Positions 1 to 8,738 of a DNA stretch of 64,000 nt are shown here, piece after piece. The position numbers and the translations under genes were made by a program. Every line of letters begins with the position of its first letter. Position 1 is the first letter of the stretch. The notes under the pieces are model-generated. The model was not told the origin of the DNA, made no database searches, and saw nothing but the letters and a program-made list of their open reading frames with translations. This DNA is from Micrococcales bacterium (lineage in GTDB: Bacteria; Actinomycetota; Actinomycetes; S36-B12; UBA10799), in contig JADJCR010000002.1 of the NCBI GenBank assembly GCA_016703125.1, forward strand, positions 186,001 to 250,000, read 5' to 3'.

Positions 1-695
1 ACCTGACCGGCGGCCGCCCCGATGCCGGCGATGCCCAACGGGGCGAACGGGGCGAAGTTGCTGCCGTCGAAGGCGGTGAAGGCCACCGCGCAGAAGAAGA
101 TCAGGACCCCCAGTTTGAGGATCACCATGATGTTGTTCATCGTGGCTGACTCGCTGGCACCTCGCAGCAGCAGGAACATGCAGGCCAGCACCACGAACAC
201 GGCCGGGATGTTGAACACGCCGCCGCCCCCCGGCGGGCTGGCGAACTCCGGTGGGATCGTGATGCCGAAGGTGGCGAGGAACTCGTTGAGGTACTGCCCC
301 CAGCCGACGGCCACCGCGGCCACCGCGACGCCGTACTCGAGCATCAGGCACCACCCGCAGATCCACGCGATGATCTCGCCGAGAGTCGCGTAGGCGTAGG
401 AGTACGAGGACCCGGACACGGGGATGGTACCGGCGAGTTCGGCGTAGGACAGGGCGGAGAAGGCACACACCACGGCGGCGAGCACGAACGAGAGGATGAC
501 CGCCGGCCCGGCCTTCGGGATCGCCTCACCGAGGATGACGAAGATACCGGTGCCGATGATGCTGCCCACGCTGAACATGAGCAGCGCGAAAAGGCCCATG
601 CTGCGCTTCAGGCCCCCGTGGTCGCCCTCTTCCACGATGTGGTCGGGGTTCTTGACCCGCATCACCTGCTTGAGCAAGGGCTGGCTGCTGGACAT
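1..695 (-). CDS. APC-family amino acid permease, N-terminal part (runs off window start)
   Basis: Integral membrane transporter of the amino acid-polyamine-organocation superfamily, importing or exchanging amino acids across the cytoplasmic membrane. From the ATG at 695 the frame stays open to the window edge (about 231 codons, so the C-terminal half is missing). After a roughly 38-residue hydrophilic start comes the TM1 substrate-binding signature GSIIGTGIFVILGEAIPKAG, then hydrophobic helices and the segment PVSGSSYSYAYATLGE, which is typical of the cationic amino acid transporter branch. The RBS-like GGGAG lies 7 nt upstream of the ATG. It is divergent from the universal stress protein gene across a 91-bp gap. 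The substrate cannot be assigned. Confidence 0.85.
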   Translation of the reverse strand, partial: MSSSQPLLKQVMRVKNPDHIVEEGDHGGLKRSMGLFALLMFSVGSIIGTGIFVILGEAIPKAGPAVILSFVLAAVVCAFSALSYAELAGTIPVSGSSYSYAYATLGEIIAWICGWCLMLEYGVAVAAVAVGWGQYLNEFLATFGITIPPEFASPPGGGGVFNIPAVFVVLACMFLLLRGASESATMNNIMVILKLGVLIFFCAVAFTAFDGSNFAPFAPLGIAGIGAAAGQ

Positions 696-786
696 CGGTG
701 CTCCCGTCCGTCGACCCGCAAAGTGCGCGTCGACGGCGCTACGGTACTTGCCTAGGCAGGTGCATTGCAGGATGGCGGGAGTCGCG

Positions 787-1671
787 ATGAAGTTGGTAAT
801 CGGAGTGGCCGACGACGCCACCTCTGTCGACGCGGTGGCATTCGGTGCGACCCTGGCCCGGACCTTCCGCGCCGAGGTGACCCTGGTGACCGTCAGCGCC
901 ACGGCCGACGAGTACATCAACGACCACCTGAACCCCCGGGTGCAGCAACGCCGCGGTGACGAGGCCGCCGACCTCGTCGACGACGTGGCGCAGAGACTGT
1001 CCGCCGACCACGGGATCCGGGCCCAGACCGTGGTTCACCACCATCGGTCGCTGGGGACCGGGCTGTCGGAGATCGCCGCGGAACTCGACGCCGACCTGCT
1101 GGTGGTCGGCAGCGGGCCCGGCGGGTCGATCGGGCGGTTCACGATGGGCAGCACCACCAACCAGTTGCTGCACCACTGCACCCGTCCGCTGGTGCTCGTC
1201 CCGTCCGGCTACGCGCGGCACTCGGTACCCAAGGTCGGCCGGGTACTGGTCGCGTTCGCCCAGGGGCCGGAGGGCGAAGTGGCCCTGGCCCGCGGTGCTG
1301 ACCTCGCCCGCGCAGCCGGCCTGCCACTACGGGTCCTCACGATCCTGGTGCGCCACCGGGTGTACGGCACCGAACTGGGAGCCGATGCCGAGGGCGGGGT
1401 GCTGAACGAGTCGCTGGCCATGCTCCGTGGCTACCAGGAACACGCACTGTCGCTGACCGACATCAAGGGCCTGGACATCAGCACCGACGTGCTCGTCGGC
1501 GACTCCCCCCTGGCGGCGATGAGCCGCGAGGACTGGGAGCCCGGCGACCTGCTGGTCGTCGCCTCAGCGGGCGGCGGCATCCTGCGCCGGGTCTTCCTCG
1601 GTGACACCAACTACAAGATCCTGCGTGCGGCCACCGTGCCCACGATGGTGTTGCCGCGCCACCACGACTGA
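787..1671 (+). CDS. Universal stress protein, tandem UspA domains
   Basis: A 294-residue protein made of two UspA folds (about 1-145 and 150-294), a common actinobacterial arrangement linked to dormancy, hypoxia and stress survival. The first domain keeps the ATP-binding loop (VVGSGPGGSIGRFTMGST, Gly-x2-Gly-x9-Gly-Ser type). The second loop (VVASAGGGILRRVFLGDT) has lost part of the glycine pattern and may not bind nucleotide. The ATG at 787 is preferred over upstream in-frame starts because homology begins there (MKLVIGVADD) and GGCGGGAG lies just before it. The gap to the divergent permease contains the short palindrome TGCCTAGGCA (749-758), whose CCTAGG core is shared with the 18049 palindrome. 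Confidence 0.88.
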   Translation: MKLVIGVADDATSVDAVAFGATLARTFRAEVTLVTVSATADEYINDHLNPRVQQRRGDEAADLVDDVAQRLSADHGIRAQTVVHHHRSLGTGLSEIAAELDADLLVVGSGPGGSIGRFTMGSTTNQLLHHCTRPLVLVPSGYARHSVPKVGRVLVAFAQGPEGEVALARGADLARAAGLPLRVLTILVRHRVYGTELGADAEGGVLNESLAMLRGYQEHALSLTDIKGLDISTDVLVGDSPLAAMSREDWEPGDLLVVASAGGGILRRVFLGDTNYKILRAATVPTMVLPRHHD

Positions 1672-1710
1672 GACGTTTCGGTCAGGTCCGCCCGCGTTTC
1701 GCCAATCGGG

Positions 1711-1887
1711 CTACTCGCCGCTGATCGCGCCCTTGGCAGTCTCCGCTGCCTTGTCCACCATGCCATCGACCTGATCCGGGGTCATCTCCTTGACCTTCTC
1801 CGCGGCGGTGTCCACGGCGTCGGCCACCTTGTCGGCATGCTGCCCGGCGAGGTTCTTGGCCTGGTTGGCGATGTCTTCGATACCCAT
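1711..1887 (-). CDS. Small helical antitoxin-like/CsbD-like protein
   Basis: A 58-residue, highly charged and probably all-helical soluble protein rich in Ala, Lys and Asp with heptad-like spacing (AKNLAGQHADKVADAVDTAA). It resembles the short mycobacterial Rv0909-type antitoxin family and CsbD-like stress proteins. No toxin partner lies beside it, so a toxin-antitoxin role is not supported here. The start at 1887 follows a strong AAGGAG ribosome-binding site 7 nt upstream. Downstream it converges on the universal stress protein gene (39 bp apart), which fits a general stress context. Function is inferred from composition only. Confidence 0.7.
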   Translation of the reverse strand: MGIEDIANQAKNLAGQHADKVADAVDTAAEKVKEMTPDQVDGMVDKAAETAKGAISGE

Positions 1888-1981
1888 GAATGCTCCTTGG
1901 TCGGGGTCCCACGGTAAGACCGATGGCGGCCTTGCGCATTTTGTGGTTCGGGTCGCCCACCGGTTGCCGCACCCCCGCGGC

Positions 1982-2053
1982 GTTGGAGAACGTGCACCGC
2001 GTTGGAGAACGCACACGTGGGTTCTCCAACCTCGTGAACAACCTCCAACCTCG
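1982..2053. repeat. Four-box intergenic element, copy A
   Basis: Two direct GTTGGAGAAC boxes (1982-1991 and 2001-2010, 19 bp apart) are followed by inverted boxes GTTCTCCAAC (2021-2030) and CCAACCTCG (2045-2053), with GTGAAC (2034-2039) between the last two. Boxes two and three form a perfect 10-bp inverted repeat around a 10-nt spacer. The same box order and spacing recurs at 45011-45085. It lies between the divergent antitoxin-like gene and crotonase gene, so it could be a dimeric operator array, a structured RNA or a REP-like element. Confidence 0.6.
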
Positions 2054-2135
2054 CCGTGGGACCGACCGAGGCAGACCGCCCTACCGCCCCCCGGGATCCG
2101 GTTCACCGTGCCCGCGGGCATGAAACGATGCGATC

Positions 2136-3026
2136 ATGCAGCTGCCCACCCTGGTCCTGGAGCGCCGTGGACCGGTGCTCACCGTTCGCATCAGCAATCC
2201 TCCTGACGACCTGCTCGACGGCCGGGTGATCGCGGACCTCGACGTGCTGGGCCGGCGCCTGCTGGCCGACCGGTCGATCCGGGCCGTCGTCCTCACTGGT
2301 CCGCGGCCGGGGGTCTTCATCCCCCACTACGACATCGCGGAGATCGCCGACGGCGCGGAGAGCCTCGGCCTGGCCACCCCCTACGCAGGGGCACGGGTGA
2401 GCCTCGCCGCACTCAAGGCCCTTCGCCACGTCCCGGGGGCGTACGGCCTGCTGCGCCACACACCGTTGGCACCCGCCCTGGACCTGCCGACTACGCACGC
2501 CGCCCTGGCGCGGTTCAGCCGGTTGCCGCAGGTGGTCATCGCCGCCATCGACGGCGACGCGATGGGCGGCGGCTGCGAAGTGGCGCTGGCCTGCGACATC
2601 CGGCTCATGTCCGACGGCGACCACCGCATCGGGCTCCCCGAGATCAGCACCGGGATCCCACCGGGGGCTGGTGGCACGCAGCGGCTCGCGCAGGTCGTGG
2701 GACCGGGCCGGGCGGTGGCGATGGTTCTGCAGGCGCGCGTGCTCACACCGCAGCAGGCGCTCGACCACGGCCTGGTCGACCAGGTCTGCGACGACGTGCA
2801 GGAGGCGGCCATGGAGGTCGCGCAGCGCGTCGCGGCCTGGAACCCCATGGCCGTGCGCAGCGCGAAGCGCGCGATGCTGCCGCCGAGGGGCCTCGACGTG
2901 GAGGCGGCCGGGTTCATGGCGACCGCCTCCCACAAGGAGGCCATCAGCCGTATGCGCGAGTTCGGTGCGCAGCCGCAGTCCCCGTGGCGCGACCGGTCCT
3001 GGGTGCACCAGCGCACCGAGGTTTGA
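2136..3026 (+). CDS. Enoyl-CoA hydratase/isomerase (crotonase) family protein
   Basis: A 296-residue crotonase-fold enzyme expected to act on acyl-CoA thioesters, most simply hydrating enoyl-CoA in fatty acid or related acyl-CoA breakdown. Both catalytic glutamates of true hydratases are present: one in DAMGGGCEVALACD (Glu148) and one in LPEISTGIPPGAGGTQRL (Glu169). The GAGGTQRL run and the oxyanion-hole region near residues 62-72 are intact. There is no Shine-Dalgarno. Instead AACGAT (2124-2129) sits 6 nt before the ATG, suggesting a leaderless transcript. It converges with the GMC oxidoreductase, with only 2 bp between the stop codons. The exact substrate is unknown; an isomerase or hydrolase role is possible. 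Confidence 0.85.
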   Translation: MQLPTLVLERRGPVLTVRISNPPDDLLDGRVIADLDVLGRRLLADRSIRAVVLTGPRPGVFIPHYDIAEIADGAESLGLATPYAGARVSLAALKALRHVPGAYGLLRHTPLAPALDLPTTHAALARFSRLPQVVIAAIDGDAMGGGCEVALACDIRLMSDGDHRIGLPEISTGIPPGAGGTQRLAQVVGPGRAVAMVLQARVLTPQQALDHGLVDQVCDDVQEAAMEVAQRVAAWNPMAVRSAKRAMLPPRGLDVEAAGFMATASHKEAISRMREFGAQPQSPWRDRSWVHQRTEV

Positions 3027-3028
3027 TC

Positions 3029-4504
3029 TCAGGCCGCCAACCAGCGGGCACAGGCCCTTTCCGCCAGCGCCGTGATGGTCCAGGAGGGGTTGACCCCGAT
3101 GTTCTCCGGCACCACCGAGCCGTCCATGACCCGCAAGCCCTCGTAGCCGAACACCCGGTGGTCGGGGTCGACCACCCCCACCGACGGGTCCGGGCCGAGC
3201 ACCGCGCCGCCAAGGATGTGCGCGGTCGCACCCATCCCGAGCAGGCTCTCCAAGACGGTGGAGTACGCACGGCCACCGGAAACCTCGGCCACCGCCCGCC
3301 CCGCCGCGTCGGCCTGCGGAAGGGACACCGGCACCGGGTCCACCCCCACCGGGATCCGCGAGCGCAAGCGCCACCCTGCCAGTCCCTTGCGCAACTCCAG
3401 CGCCATCTCGTTGTCGGCCTTCTGCATGACCGTCAGGATCGTGACCCGCTTGTGCCAGTCCCGCGCCCGGGCGTTCGCTGTGGCTGTCCCCGGGTGGCGC
3501 AGCATCGCCTTCAGCGTCTGGCGCCGGCGGTTGCCCGACACCAGCGGGCTGAGATACCAGCGCATGAACCCGTAGGACTGCGGGAACCGGTTGTTGGTCA
3601 CATGGGTGCCCGGGTCGGGGTAGAAGTCCCCTGAAATGGTGGCGCCCTGCGAGATGTCGGTGCCCGGTGGGTGCAGGATCGCCGAGAAGGCCTCAGAGTT
3701 CGTCCGCACCTGCCGGCCGAGCATGGGGGACAGATCCGGCAGCGTGCGCCACCGGTCGCGGCAGGCGGACAGCAGTTCCACGGTCCCGAGCACACCGGCG
3801 GCCAGGACCAGTTCCTTGGCCTCGACGCTGGACACCTGCCCGGTTACCGGATCGCGGGTCACCACGCGCCACCCCGGGTTCAGTGGGACCAGGACCTCCG
3901 CCTTCGACAACGGCTGGATCCGGGCGCCCAGTTCCTCGGCCTGCGCCAAGTAGGTGATGTCGGTGGACTGCTTGGCGCCGTAGGGGCAGCCGGTGATGCA
4001 CTGCCCGCAGGCCACGCAGTCGGCGAAGTGAATCCCCTGGTACGTCGCGCCGTAGGTGTGACCCACCCCCAGCCGCTCGGCGGCCGCCTGCAGCCACTCG
4101 TCCTGCAGCCCGCGCTGCGGGTTGCGTTCGCGGCCCAGCATGCGCCCCGCCTCGTCGAAATGCGGTGCGAGTTCGCCGGCCCAGTCCACTCCCGCCCGCT
4201 GCCAGCCCGGAGCGTCGTAGTGCTTGGGTTGCAGCAGCACGGCTGCGTACACGATCGAGCCGCCGCCCACACCGATGCCGCCCACCACGGTCAGGTGCCG
4301 CAGGACCGTCTGCCGGAAGTAGCCGTGCAGACCCACACCCGGCTCCCAGAGCAGGGAGGTCGCCCGCTGCGAACCGGCTTGCAGATCCTCGGGCGTCAGT
4401 CGCCGGCCCTGCTCGAGGACGACCACGCTCCTGCCCGCCTGCGCGGCACGCAGGGCCGCCACGCTGCCGCCGAACCCGGAGCCGATGATCGCCACGTCGT
4501 ACAT
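3029..4504 (-). CDS. GMC-family FAD oxidoreductase (cholesterol oxidase-like)
   Basis: A 491-residue flavoprotein of the glucose-methanol-choline family, oxidising an alcohol group with FAD. The N-terminus MYDVAIIGSGFGGSVAALRA is the Rossmann dinucleotide motif, which fixes the start at 4504 rather than an upstream in-frame codon. A cysteine cluster CVACGQCITGCPYGAK (about residue 165), typical of the mycobacterial ChoD-like subgroup, could hold a metal or iron-sulfur centre. The C-terminus has GMGATAHILGG and GVNPSWTITALAERA, matching the GMC active-site His and Asn-Pro region. It is divergent from the DUF1254/1214 gene. Sterol substrate is only a family-level guess. Confidence 0.85.
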   Translation of the reverse strand: MYDVAIIGSGFGGSVAALRAAQAGRSVVVLEQGRRLTPEDLQAGSQRATSLLWEPGVGLHGYFRQTVLRHLTVVGGIGVGGGSIVYAAVLLQPKHYDAPGWQRAGVDWAGELAPHFDEAGRMLGRERNPQRGLQDEWLQAAAERLGVGHTYGATYQGIHFADCVACGQCITGCPYGAKQSTDITYLAQAEELGARIQPLSKAEVLVPLNPGWRVVTRDPVTGQVSSVEAKELVLAAGVLGTVELLSACRDRWRTLPDLSPMLGRQVRTNSEAFSAILHPPGTDISQGATISGDFYPDPGTHVTNNRFPQSYGFMRWYLSPLVSGNRRRQTLKAMLRHPGTATANARARDWHKRVTILTVMQKADNEMALELRKGLAGWRLRSRIPVGVDPVPVSLPQADAAGRAVAEVSGGRAYSTVLESLLGMGATAHILGGAVLGPDPSVGVVDPDHRVFGYEGLRVMDGSVVPENIGVNPSWTITALAERACARWLAA

Positions 4505-4673
4505 GGGTCCATTACATCGCTGGCTGCTGCGCGTCACGGTTCCGGACCCGGACTGGACCACTCCATGCAGCGTCTGCCGCGGCACTGCGGTGGAAGCTGT
4601 TGTCGCAGCCGCCGGTGCCCCGCATAGTCCTTGCATCGCGGGTAGCCTTGGGGTCAACGCGCGGGAGGTCGTT

Positions 4674-6233
4674 GTGCAACTGGATCGGGAACCGTTCGGT
4701 CACGTGCCCGTGACGATCACGACGCCGGACACCGTCGATTCGCGGATCGGTGAGTTGTCGTTCACCGATGGGTTTCCCACCGCAGCGACTGCGGCGCTCC
4801 TCCAGGACGAACTCGATTACCTTCACGGTGTCGAAGCGTTCATGAACACCATCCAGGCCGTGTCACTGTGGGCGTTGCGGCGAGGGTTCGCCGATGCCGG
4901 CATCCAGGACAACGAGTTCCTCATCTTCTCGGAGATGATGGACGCGACGTCCTTGTTCCTGACCGCGAACGCCGACACCGTGTACTTCTGGAGCAACATC
5001 AATCTGGCCGACGGCCCGATGGTCATCGAGACGCCGCCGGGTGCTTTCGGCGTCATCGACGATTTCTGGTTCCGATGGATCGGCGATTTCGGCTTGCCCG
5101 GGCCTGATCGCGGCGAGGGAGGACGATACCTGCTGGTGCCGAGCGGGTACGACGGTCCGGAACCTGACGGCTTCATCGTCTATCGCTCCCGCACGAGCCT
5201 CGTGATGATGGTGGGTCGCCAATTCCTCGTGGACGACGATCCCGCGCCCGCGGTCGCATCCATCCGCGAGAACTTGAGGGCGTACCGCTACCGCCCGGGA
5301 GGGGTCGGCACAAGCATCGGAGCGTTCCTCGCCGGGCGCGCGCCGTTGGTGCCGCTGACCGAGCCGACACCGCCACGCCTCGTGGAAGGCAGCGGCTTGG
5401 AGATCCACACGATCCCGCCGAACGACTTCGGGCACTTCGAGATGCTCGATGAGCTGGTGCAGCACGAGTCGGCTGACGCGTTGGATGTCGAATTGGCCGG
5501 GCAGTTCGCCGCGATCGGTATCCGGAAGGGCGAGCCATTCAACCCCGACCCCAGGTTGCGGGCCGCGCTGGAACAAGCAGTCGCCGTGGGCAATGCCGCG
5601 GCGCGCATGCTGGGGATGGGCGCCGGCCCCTCGGACCAATGGCGCTACTACGGGCCGGAATCATCATGGTGGAATCCGCTCTTCGAGGGCGGATACGAGT
5701 TCCTCGACCCGCCTCCGATCGTCACACCGGACCATGCCGTCGAACAGTTCCCGCGGCGCGGAGCCCGGCGATTGCACTCCCGGACCTCGATGTTCTACAT
5801 AGCCACGGGCGTCACTCCCGCGATGTGCATGCGGCTGACCAATATCGGGTCGCAGTACCTGGTCTGCGCGGTCGACTCGGAGGGGGAGCCGTTCGACGGC
5901 TCACGAACCTACGTCATGGCCCTCCCGCCCGACATCCCAGCGGGACGGTTCTGGTCGACGACCGTCTATGACAATCAGTCCCGCTCGATGCTGCGGACGC
6001 CGCAACGGTTCCCACGGGCTGGCAGCCAGGGCTATCCGACACCGGCAGCCACTCCCGATGCGGACGGGTTCACGAGGATCTACTTCGGGCCCACTGTGCC
6101 CGACGGGGTGCAGCCGGGCAACTGGATCCAGACCGATCCCGCCAGGGGATGGTTCCAAATCCTCCGCTGTTACGCGCCGCTGCAGCCGTTCTTCGACAAG
6201 ACCTGGCAAGCAGGGGAGGTCGAACCGCTCTAG
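4674..6233 (+). CDS. DUF1254/DUF1214 domain protein
   Basis: A 519-residue protein with an N-terminal DUF1254 region (about 40-190, containing AVSLWALRRGFADAGIQDNE and TANADTVYFWSNINLADGP) and a C-terminal DUF1214 region (about 400-519, with FWSTTVYDNQSRSMLRTPQR and GNWIQTDPARGWFQILRCYA). The family has no settled biochemical role; members are often exported or envelope-associated, but no clear signal peptide is visible here. The GTG at 4674 is chosen because GGGAGG lies 7 nt upstream and family similarity begins soon after. Earlier in-frame starts would overlap the divergent GMC gene. Its function with the neighbouring oxidoreductase is unknown. Confidence 0.75.
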   Translation: MQLDREPFGHVPVTITTPDTVDSRIGELSFTDGFPTAATAALLQDELDYLHGVEAFMNTIQAVSLWALRRGFADAGIQDNEFLIFSEMMDATSLFLTANADTVYFWSNINLADGPMVIETPPGAFGVIDDFWFRWIGDFGLPGPDRGEGGRYLLVPSGYDGPEPDGFIVYRSRTSLVMMVGRQFLVDDDPAPAVASIRENLRAYRYRPGGVGTSIGAFLAGRAPLVPLTEPTPPRLVEGSGLEIHTIPPNDFGHFEMLDELVQHESADALDVELAGQFAAIGIRKGEPFNPDPRLRAALEQAVAVGNAAARMLGMGAGPSDQWRYYGPESSWWNPLFEGGYEFLDPPPIVTPDHAVEQFPRRGARRLHSRTSMFYIATGVTPAMCMRLTNIGSQYLVCAVDSEGEPFDGSRTYVMALPPDIPAGRFWSTTVYDNQSRSMLRTPQRFPRAGSQGYPTPAATPDADGFTRIYFGPTVPDGVQPGNWIQTDPARGWFQILRCYAPLQPFFDKTWQAGEVEPL

Positions 6234-6349
6234 ATGGCGGTTCGGTCTCCAGTGGCGCGATCTGGCTCTCCTTGCGTTCTCGCGCCGGGGGTTTTGTATC
6301 CCTCACGGCCGTTCGAACGTCCTGACCGGTGAGAACCCAAGGAGGAACA

Positions 6350-6562
6350 ATGACCACCAACGAATCGACCGCCGACCGCAGCATCCGTGCCTTCGTCGGC
6401 GTCGCCGCGCTCATCGCCGCCTTCGTCATCGGCATCGGCAGTGTCGGCGGGATCATCCTCGCCGTGGTCGGCGTCGTGATGCTTGTGACCGCTGCGATCG
6501 GCTTCTGCCCGATCTACCGCGTGTTCGGGCTGAGCACTCGCAAGGTCCCGCAGCAGAGGTAG
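6350..6562 (+). CDS. Small DUF2892-like inner membrane protein
   Basis: A 70-residue protein with two predicted transmembrane helices (about 14-32 and 33-54) and the family end CPIYRVFGLSTRK. It resembles the DUF2892/YgaP membrane domain; the Cys-Pro-Ile-Tyr motif is typical. A strong AAGGAGGAACA ribosome-binding site precedes the ATG. It ends 11 bp before the ECF sigma factor and is probably co-transcribed with it. Proteins of this family often accompany rhodanese or sulfur-metabolism genes, but none is seen here. Confidence 0.8.
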   Translation: MTTNESTADRSIRAFVGVAALIAAFVIGIGSVGGIILAVVGVVMLVTAAIGFCPIYRVFGLSTRKVPQQR

Positions 6563-6573
6563 CATTCGGCGCG

Positions 6574-7338
6574 GTGGACGCGAGTGAACTGGCCGGGGCC
6601 CTGCCCGCGCAGATGCCGTCGCTGTACCGGTACGTGCGGTCCATCAGTCGTGACGACGCCACGGCGGAGGACCTCACCCAGGAGACGCTCGCACGGGCCC
6701 TGGAGAAGGCTGCCACGGTGAAGTCACCGGGGAGTCTGCGGTCATGGCTTTTCCGCATCGCCCACAACACGACCATCGACTTCTACCGGCGGCACCGCGA
6801 GGAGCCCAGCGAGGATGTCGCGCTGGAGGTGGAGAGCCGGTGGCACGACGACGACTACACCGTCGACGCCGCGGTGGTCGTCACCCGCAGCGAGACCGCT
6901 GACGAGGTGCGCGACGCCCTGGTGCGCATCCCTGTGAGCTACCGCAGCGTGGTGGTCCTGCACGACGCCGAGGGGTGGACCAGCCAGGAGATCGCCGACG
7001 TCATGGACCTGAGCCTGCCGGCGGCCAAACAGCGCCTGCGCCGGGGGCGCATGATGCTGGTCTCGGCGATGGCCCGGGATCACGAACGCCGTGTCGCCAC
7101 CGCCGATGTCCCGCTGCGCTGCTGGGACGCCCGCAAGCACGTCAGCGCGTACCTCGACGCCGAGTTGCCCGCGGCGACCGCAACTGCAGTGGAACAGCAT
7201 TTGGCCGGCTGTCCGACGTGTCCACCTCTGTACGCTTCCCTGGTCAGCGTGCGCGACGCGATGTCGTCGGGATTGCAGGATCCGGACACGGTGATCCCAG
7301 AGGCGGTGGCGGCGCGCATCCGCACATTGCAGGGGTAG
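6574..7338 (+). CDS. ECF sigma factor with C-terminal zf-HC2 (anti-sigma-like) domain
   Basis: A 254-residue RNA polymerase sigma factor of the extracytoplasmic function group. Region 2 (about 15-85) includes DATAEDLTQETLARALE and SLRSWLFRIAHNTTIDFYRR. Region 4 (about 112-165) includes YRSVVVLHDAEGWTSQEIAD, a helix-turn-helix for the -35 box. The last 85 residues form a zinc-binding anti-sigma motif: HVSAYLDAEL, then HLAGCPTC. A sigma factor and a ZAS-like domain in one chain suggests self-inhibition or metal/redox sensing. The GTG at 6574 is chosen because homology begins there and TAGCAT lies 8 nt upstream (leaderless-like). No separate anti-sigma gene is adjacent. Confidence 0.85.
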   Translation: MDASELAGALPAQMPSLYRYVRSISRDDATAEDLTQETLARALEKAATVKSPGSLRSWLFRIAHNTTIDFYRRHREEPSEDVALEVESRWHDDDYTVDAAVVVTRSETADEVRDALVRIPVSYRSVVVLHDAEGWTSQEIADVMDLSLPAAKQRLRRGRMMLVSAMARDHERRVATADVPLRCWDARKHVSAYLDAELPAATATAVEQHLAGCPTCPPLYASLVSVRDAMSSGLQDPDTVIPEAVAARIRTLQG

Positions 7339-7353
7339 GACCACAATGGAGGG

Positions 7354-8727
7354 GTGGACCTGTCCCTGACTTTCCTCGGCGCGGCCGGCACTGTCACCGG
7401 CAGCAAGTTCCTCATCCGCACCGACGGCACGCAGGTCCTGGTGGACGCCGGGCTGTTCCAGGGCGTCAAGTCCCTGCGCCGGCGCAACTGGGACCCGCTG
7501 GGTTTTCCGGCTCCGGCCCTCGACGCGGTCGTGGTCAGCCATGCCCACCTCGACCATTGCGGGTATTTGCCGGCGTTGGTCCGGCAGGGGTTCAACGGCC
7601 GGATCGTGCTCACCGGGGACACCGCCGCACTCGCTGAGATCGTGCTGCGCGACAGCGCGAAACTGCAGGAGGAGGACGCGAAGTACGCCGCGGCGAAGGG
7701 GTTCTCCAAACACCGGCCGCCGAAACCGCTGTACGACGCGGACGACGTCGAACGGACCCTGCCGTTGTTCACCGTCGTGGACTTCGACACGGAGGTCCCG
7801 TTCGCGCCGGGGCTGGCAGTGCGGCTGCCCACGGCCGGTCACATCCTCGGATCCACTTCCCCGGTCGTCAGCGCCGATTCGACGTCCATCGGCTTCTCCG
7901 GTGACCTGGGTAGGCCCAACCATCCGCTGCTGCGACCGCCTGCCCCGCCGCCCGCGGCGCAGGCCCTGGTCGTCGAGTCCACCTACGGCGACCGCGTCCA
8001 CCCACCGAACCCGCAGGACGACCTGGCCGCGGCGATCACCCGCACCATCGAACGGTCGGGGTCGGTGGTCATCCCGGCGTTCGCGGTGGACCGCACCGAG
8101 TTGCTCCTGCTGACTCTGCGGGACCTGATCCGCGCAGGGCGCATTCCGCGCGTGCCGTTCTTCGTGGACAGCCCGATGGCGCTGCGAGGGTTGTCCGTCT
8201 ACCGCGACGCGGTCGCCGCCGGCCACGGCGATCTGCGCCCGGATCTGGCGCCGGACGTGCTGCACGACGGCGACATCCACGCAGCGTCGTCAGCGGCGCA
8301 GTCGGAAGCGCTCAACGACCCCTCCGTGCCGTGCATCATCATCTCGGCGTCGGGTATGGCCAGCGGCGGACGGGTGCTGCACCACCTCAAGCACATGCTG
8401 CCCGATCCCCGGCACAGTGTGCTGCTGGTCGGCTATCAGGCCGTGGGCACCCGCGGCCGGGACCTCGCCGACGGTGCCACGCAAGTGAAGATCCACGGCG
8501 AGTACGTGCCCGTCCGCGCCGAGGTCGTCGATGTGCAGGGGTTCAGCGTTCATGCCGATGCCGACGAGTTGCTGGCCTGGCTGGGATCCGCCCCCGCGCC
8601 GCCCACCGTCGTCTACGTCGTGCACGGCGAGCCGGCCGCCTCCGCCGAGCTGGCCCGCCGCATCGCCAGCGAGTTGGGCTGGCTGGCGGTGGTCGCACGC
8701 GACGGGGAACGGGTCCGGGTCCGCTGA
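7354..8727 (+). CDS. Metallo-beta-lactamase/beta-CASP RNA-processing exonuclease family protein
   Basis: A 457-residue protein of the CPSF73/Ysh1-like branch. The metallo-beta-lactamase core has the zinc motif SHAHLDHCGYLP (about residues 63-74), a later AGHILGS histidine and FSGDLGR. The beta-CASP domain follows, with PAFAVDRTELLL and SASGMASGGRVLHHLK. The C-terminal metal-binding segment is GFSVHADADELLAWL. Such proteins cut or degrade RNA from the 5' or 3' side in the cytoplasm. The GTG start has CACAAT 6 nt upstream, again leaderless-like. It follows the sigma factor by 15 bp. The 3' end is followed by a nested hairpin repeat (8739-8775). Confidence 0.88.
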   Translation: MDLSLTFLGAAGTVTGSKFLIRTDGTQVLVDAGLFQGVKSLRRRNWDPLGFPAPALDAVVVSHAHLDHCGYLPALVRQGFNGRIVLTGDTAALAEIVLRDSAKLQEEDAKYAAAKGFSKHRPPKPLYDADDVERTLPLFTVVDFDTEVPFAPGLAVRLPTAGHILGSTSPVVSADSTSIGFSGDLGRPNHPLLRPPAPPPAAQALVVESTYGDRVHPPNPQDDLAAAITRTIERSGSVVIPAFAVDRTELLLLTLRDLIRAGRIPRVPFFVDSPMALRGLSVYRDAVAAGHGDLRPDLAPDVLHDGDIHAASSAAQSEALNDPSVPCIIISASGMASGGRVLHHLKHMLPDPRHSVLLVGYQAVGTRGRDLADGATQVKIHGEYVPVRAEVVDVQGFSVHADADELLAWLGSAPAPPTVVYVVHGEPAASAELARRIASELGWLAVVARDGERVRVR

Positions 8728-8738
8728 AGCACGGGTTT

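Noticed and set aside
749..758. TGCCTAGGCA as a second binding site for the NarL regulator
   Set aside because: Shares only the CCTAGG core with the 18049 palindrome; too short to claim as the same operator.
1711..1887. Toxin-antitoxin locus
   Set aside because: No toxin-like gene is adjacent to the small helical protein.
6742..8280. 512-codon minus-strand frame opposite the sigma factor and beta-CASP genes
   Set aside because: Rich in Arg/Gln/His/Gly without motifs, crosses two well-supported genes; shadow.
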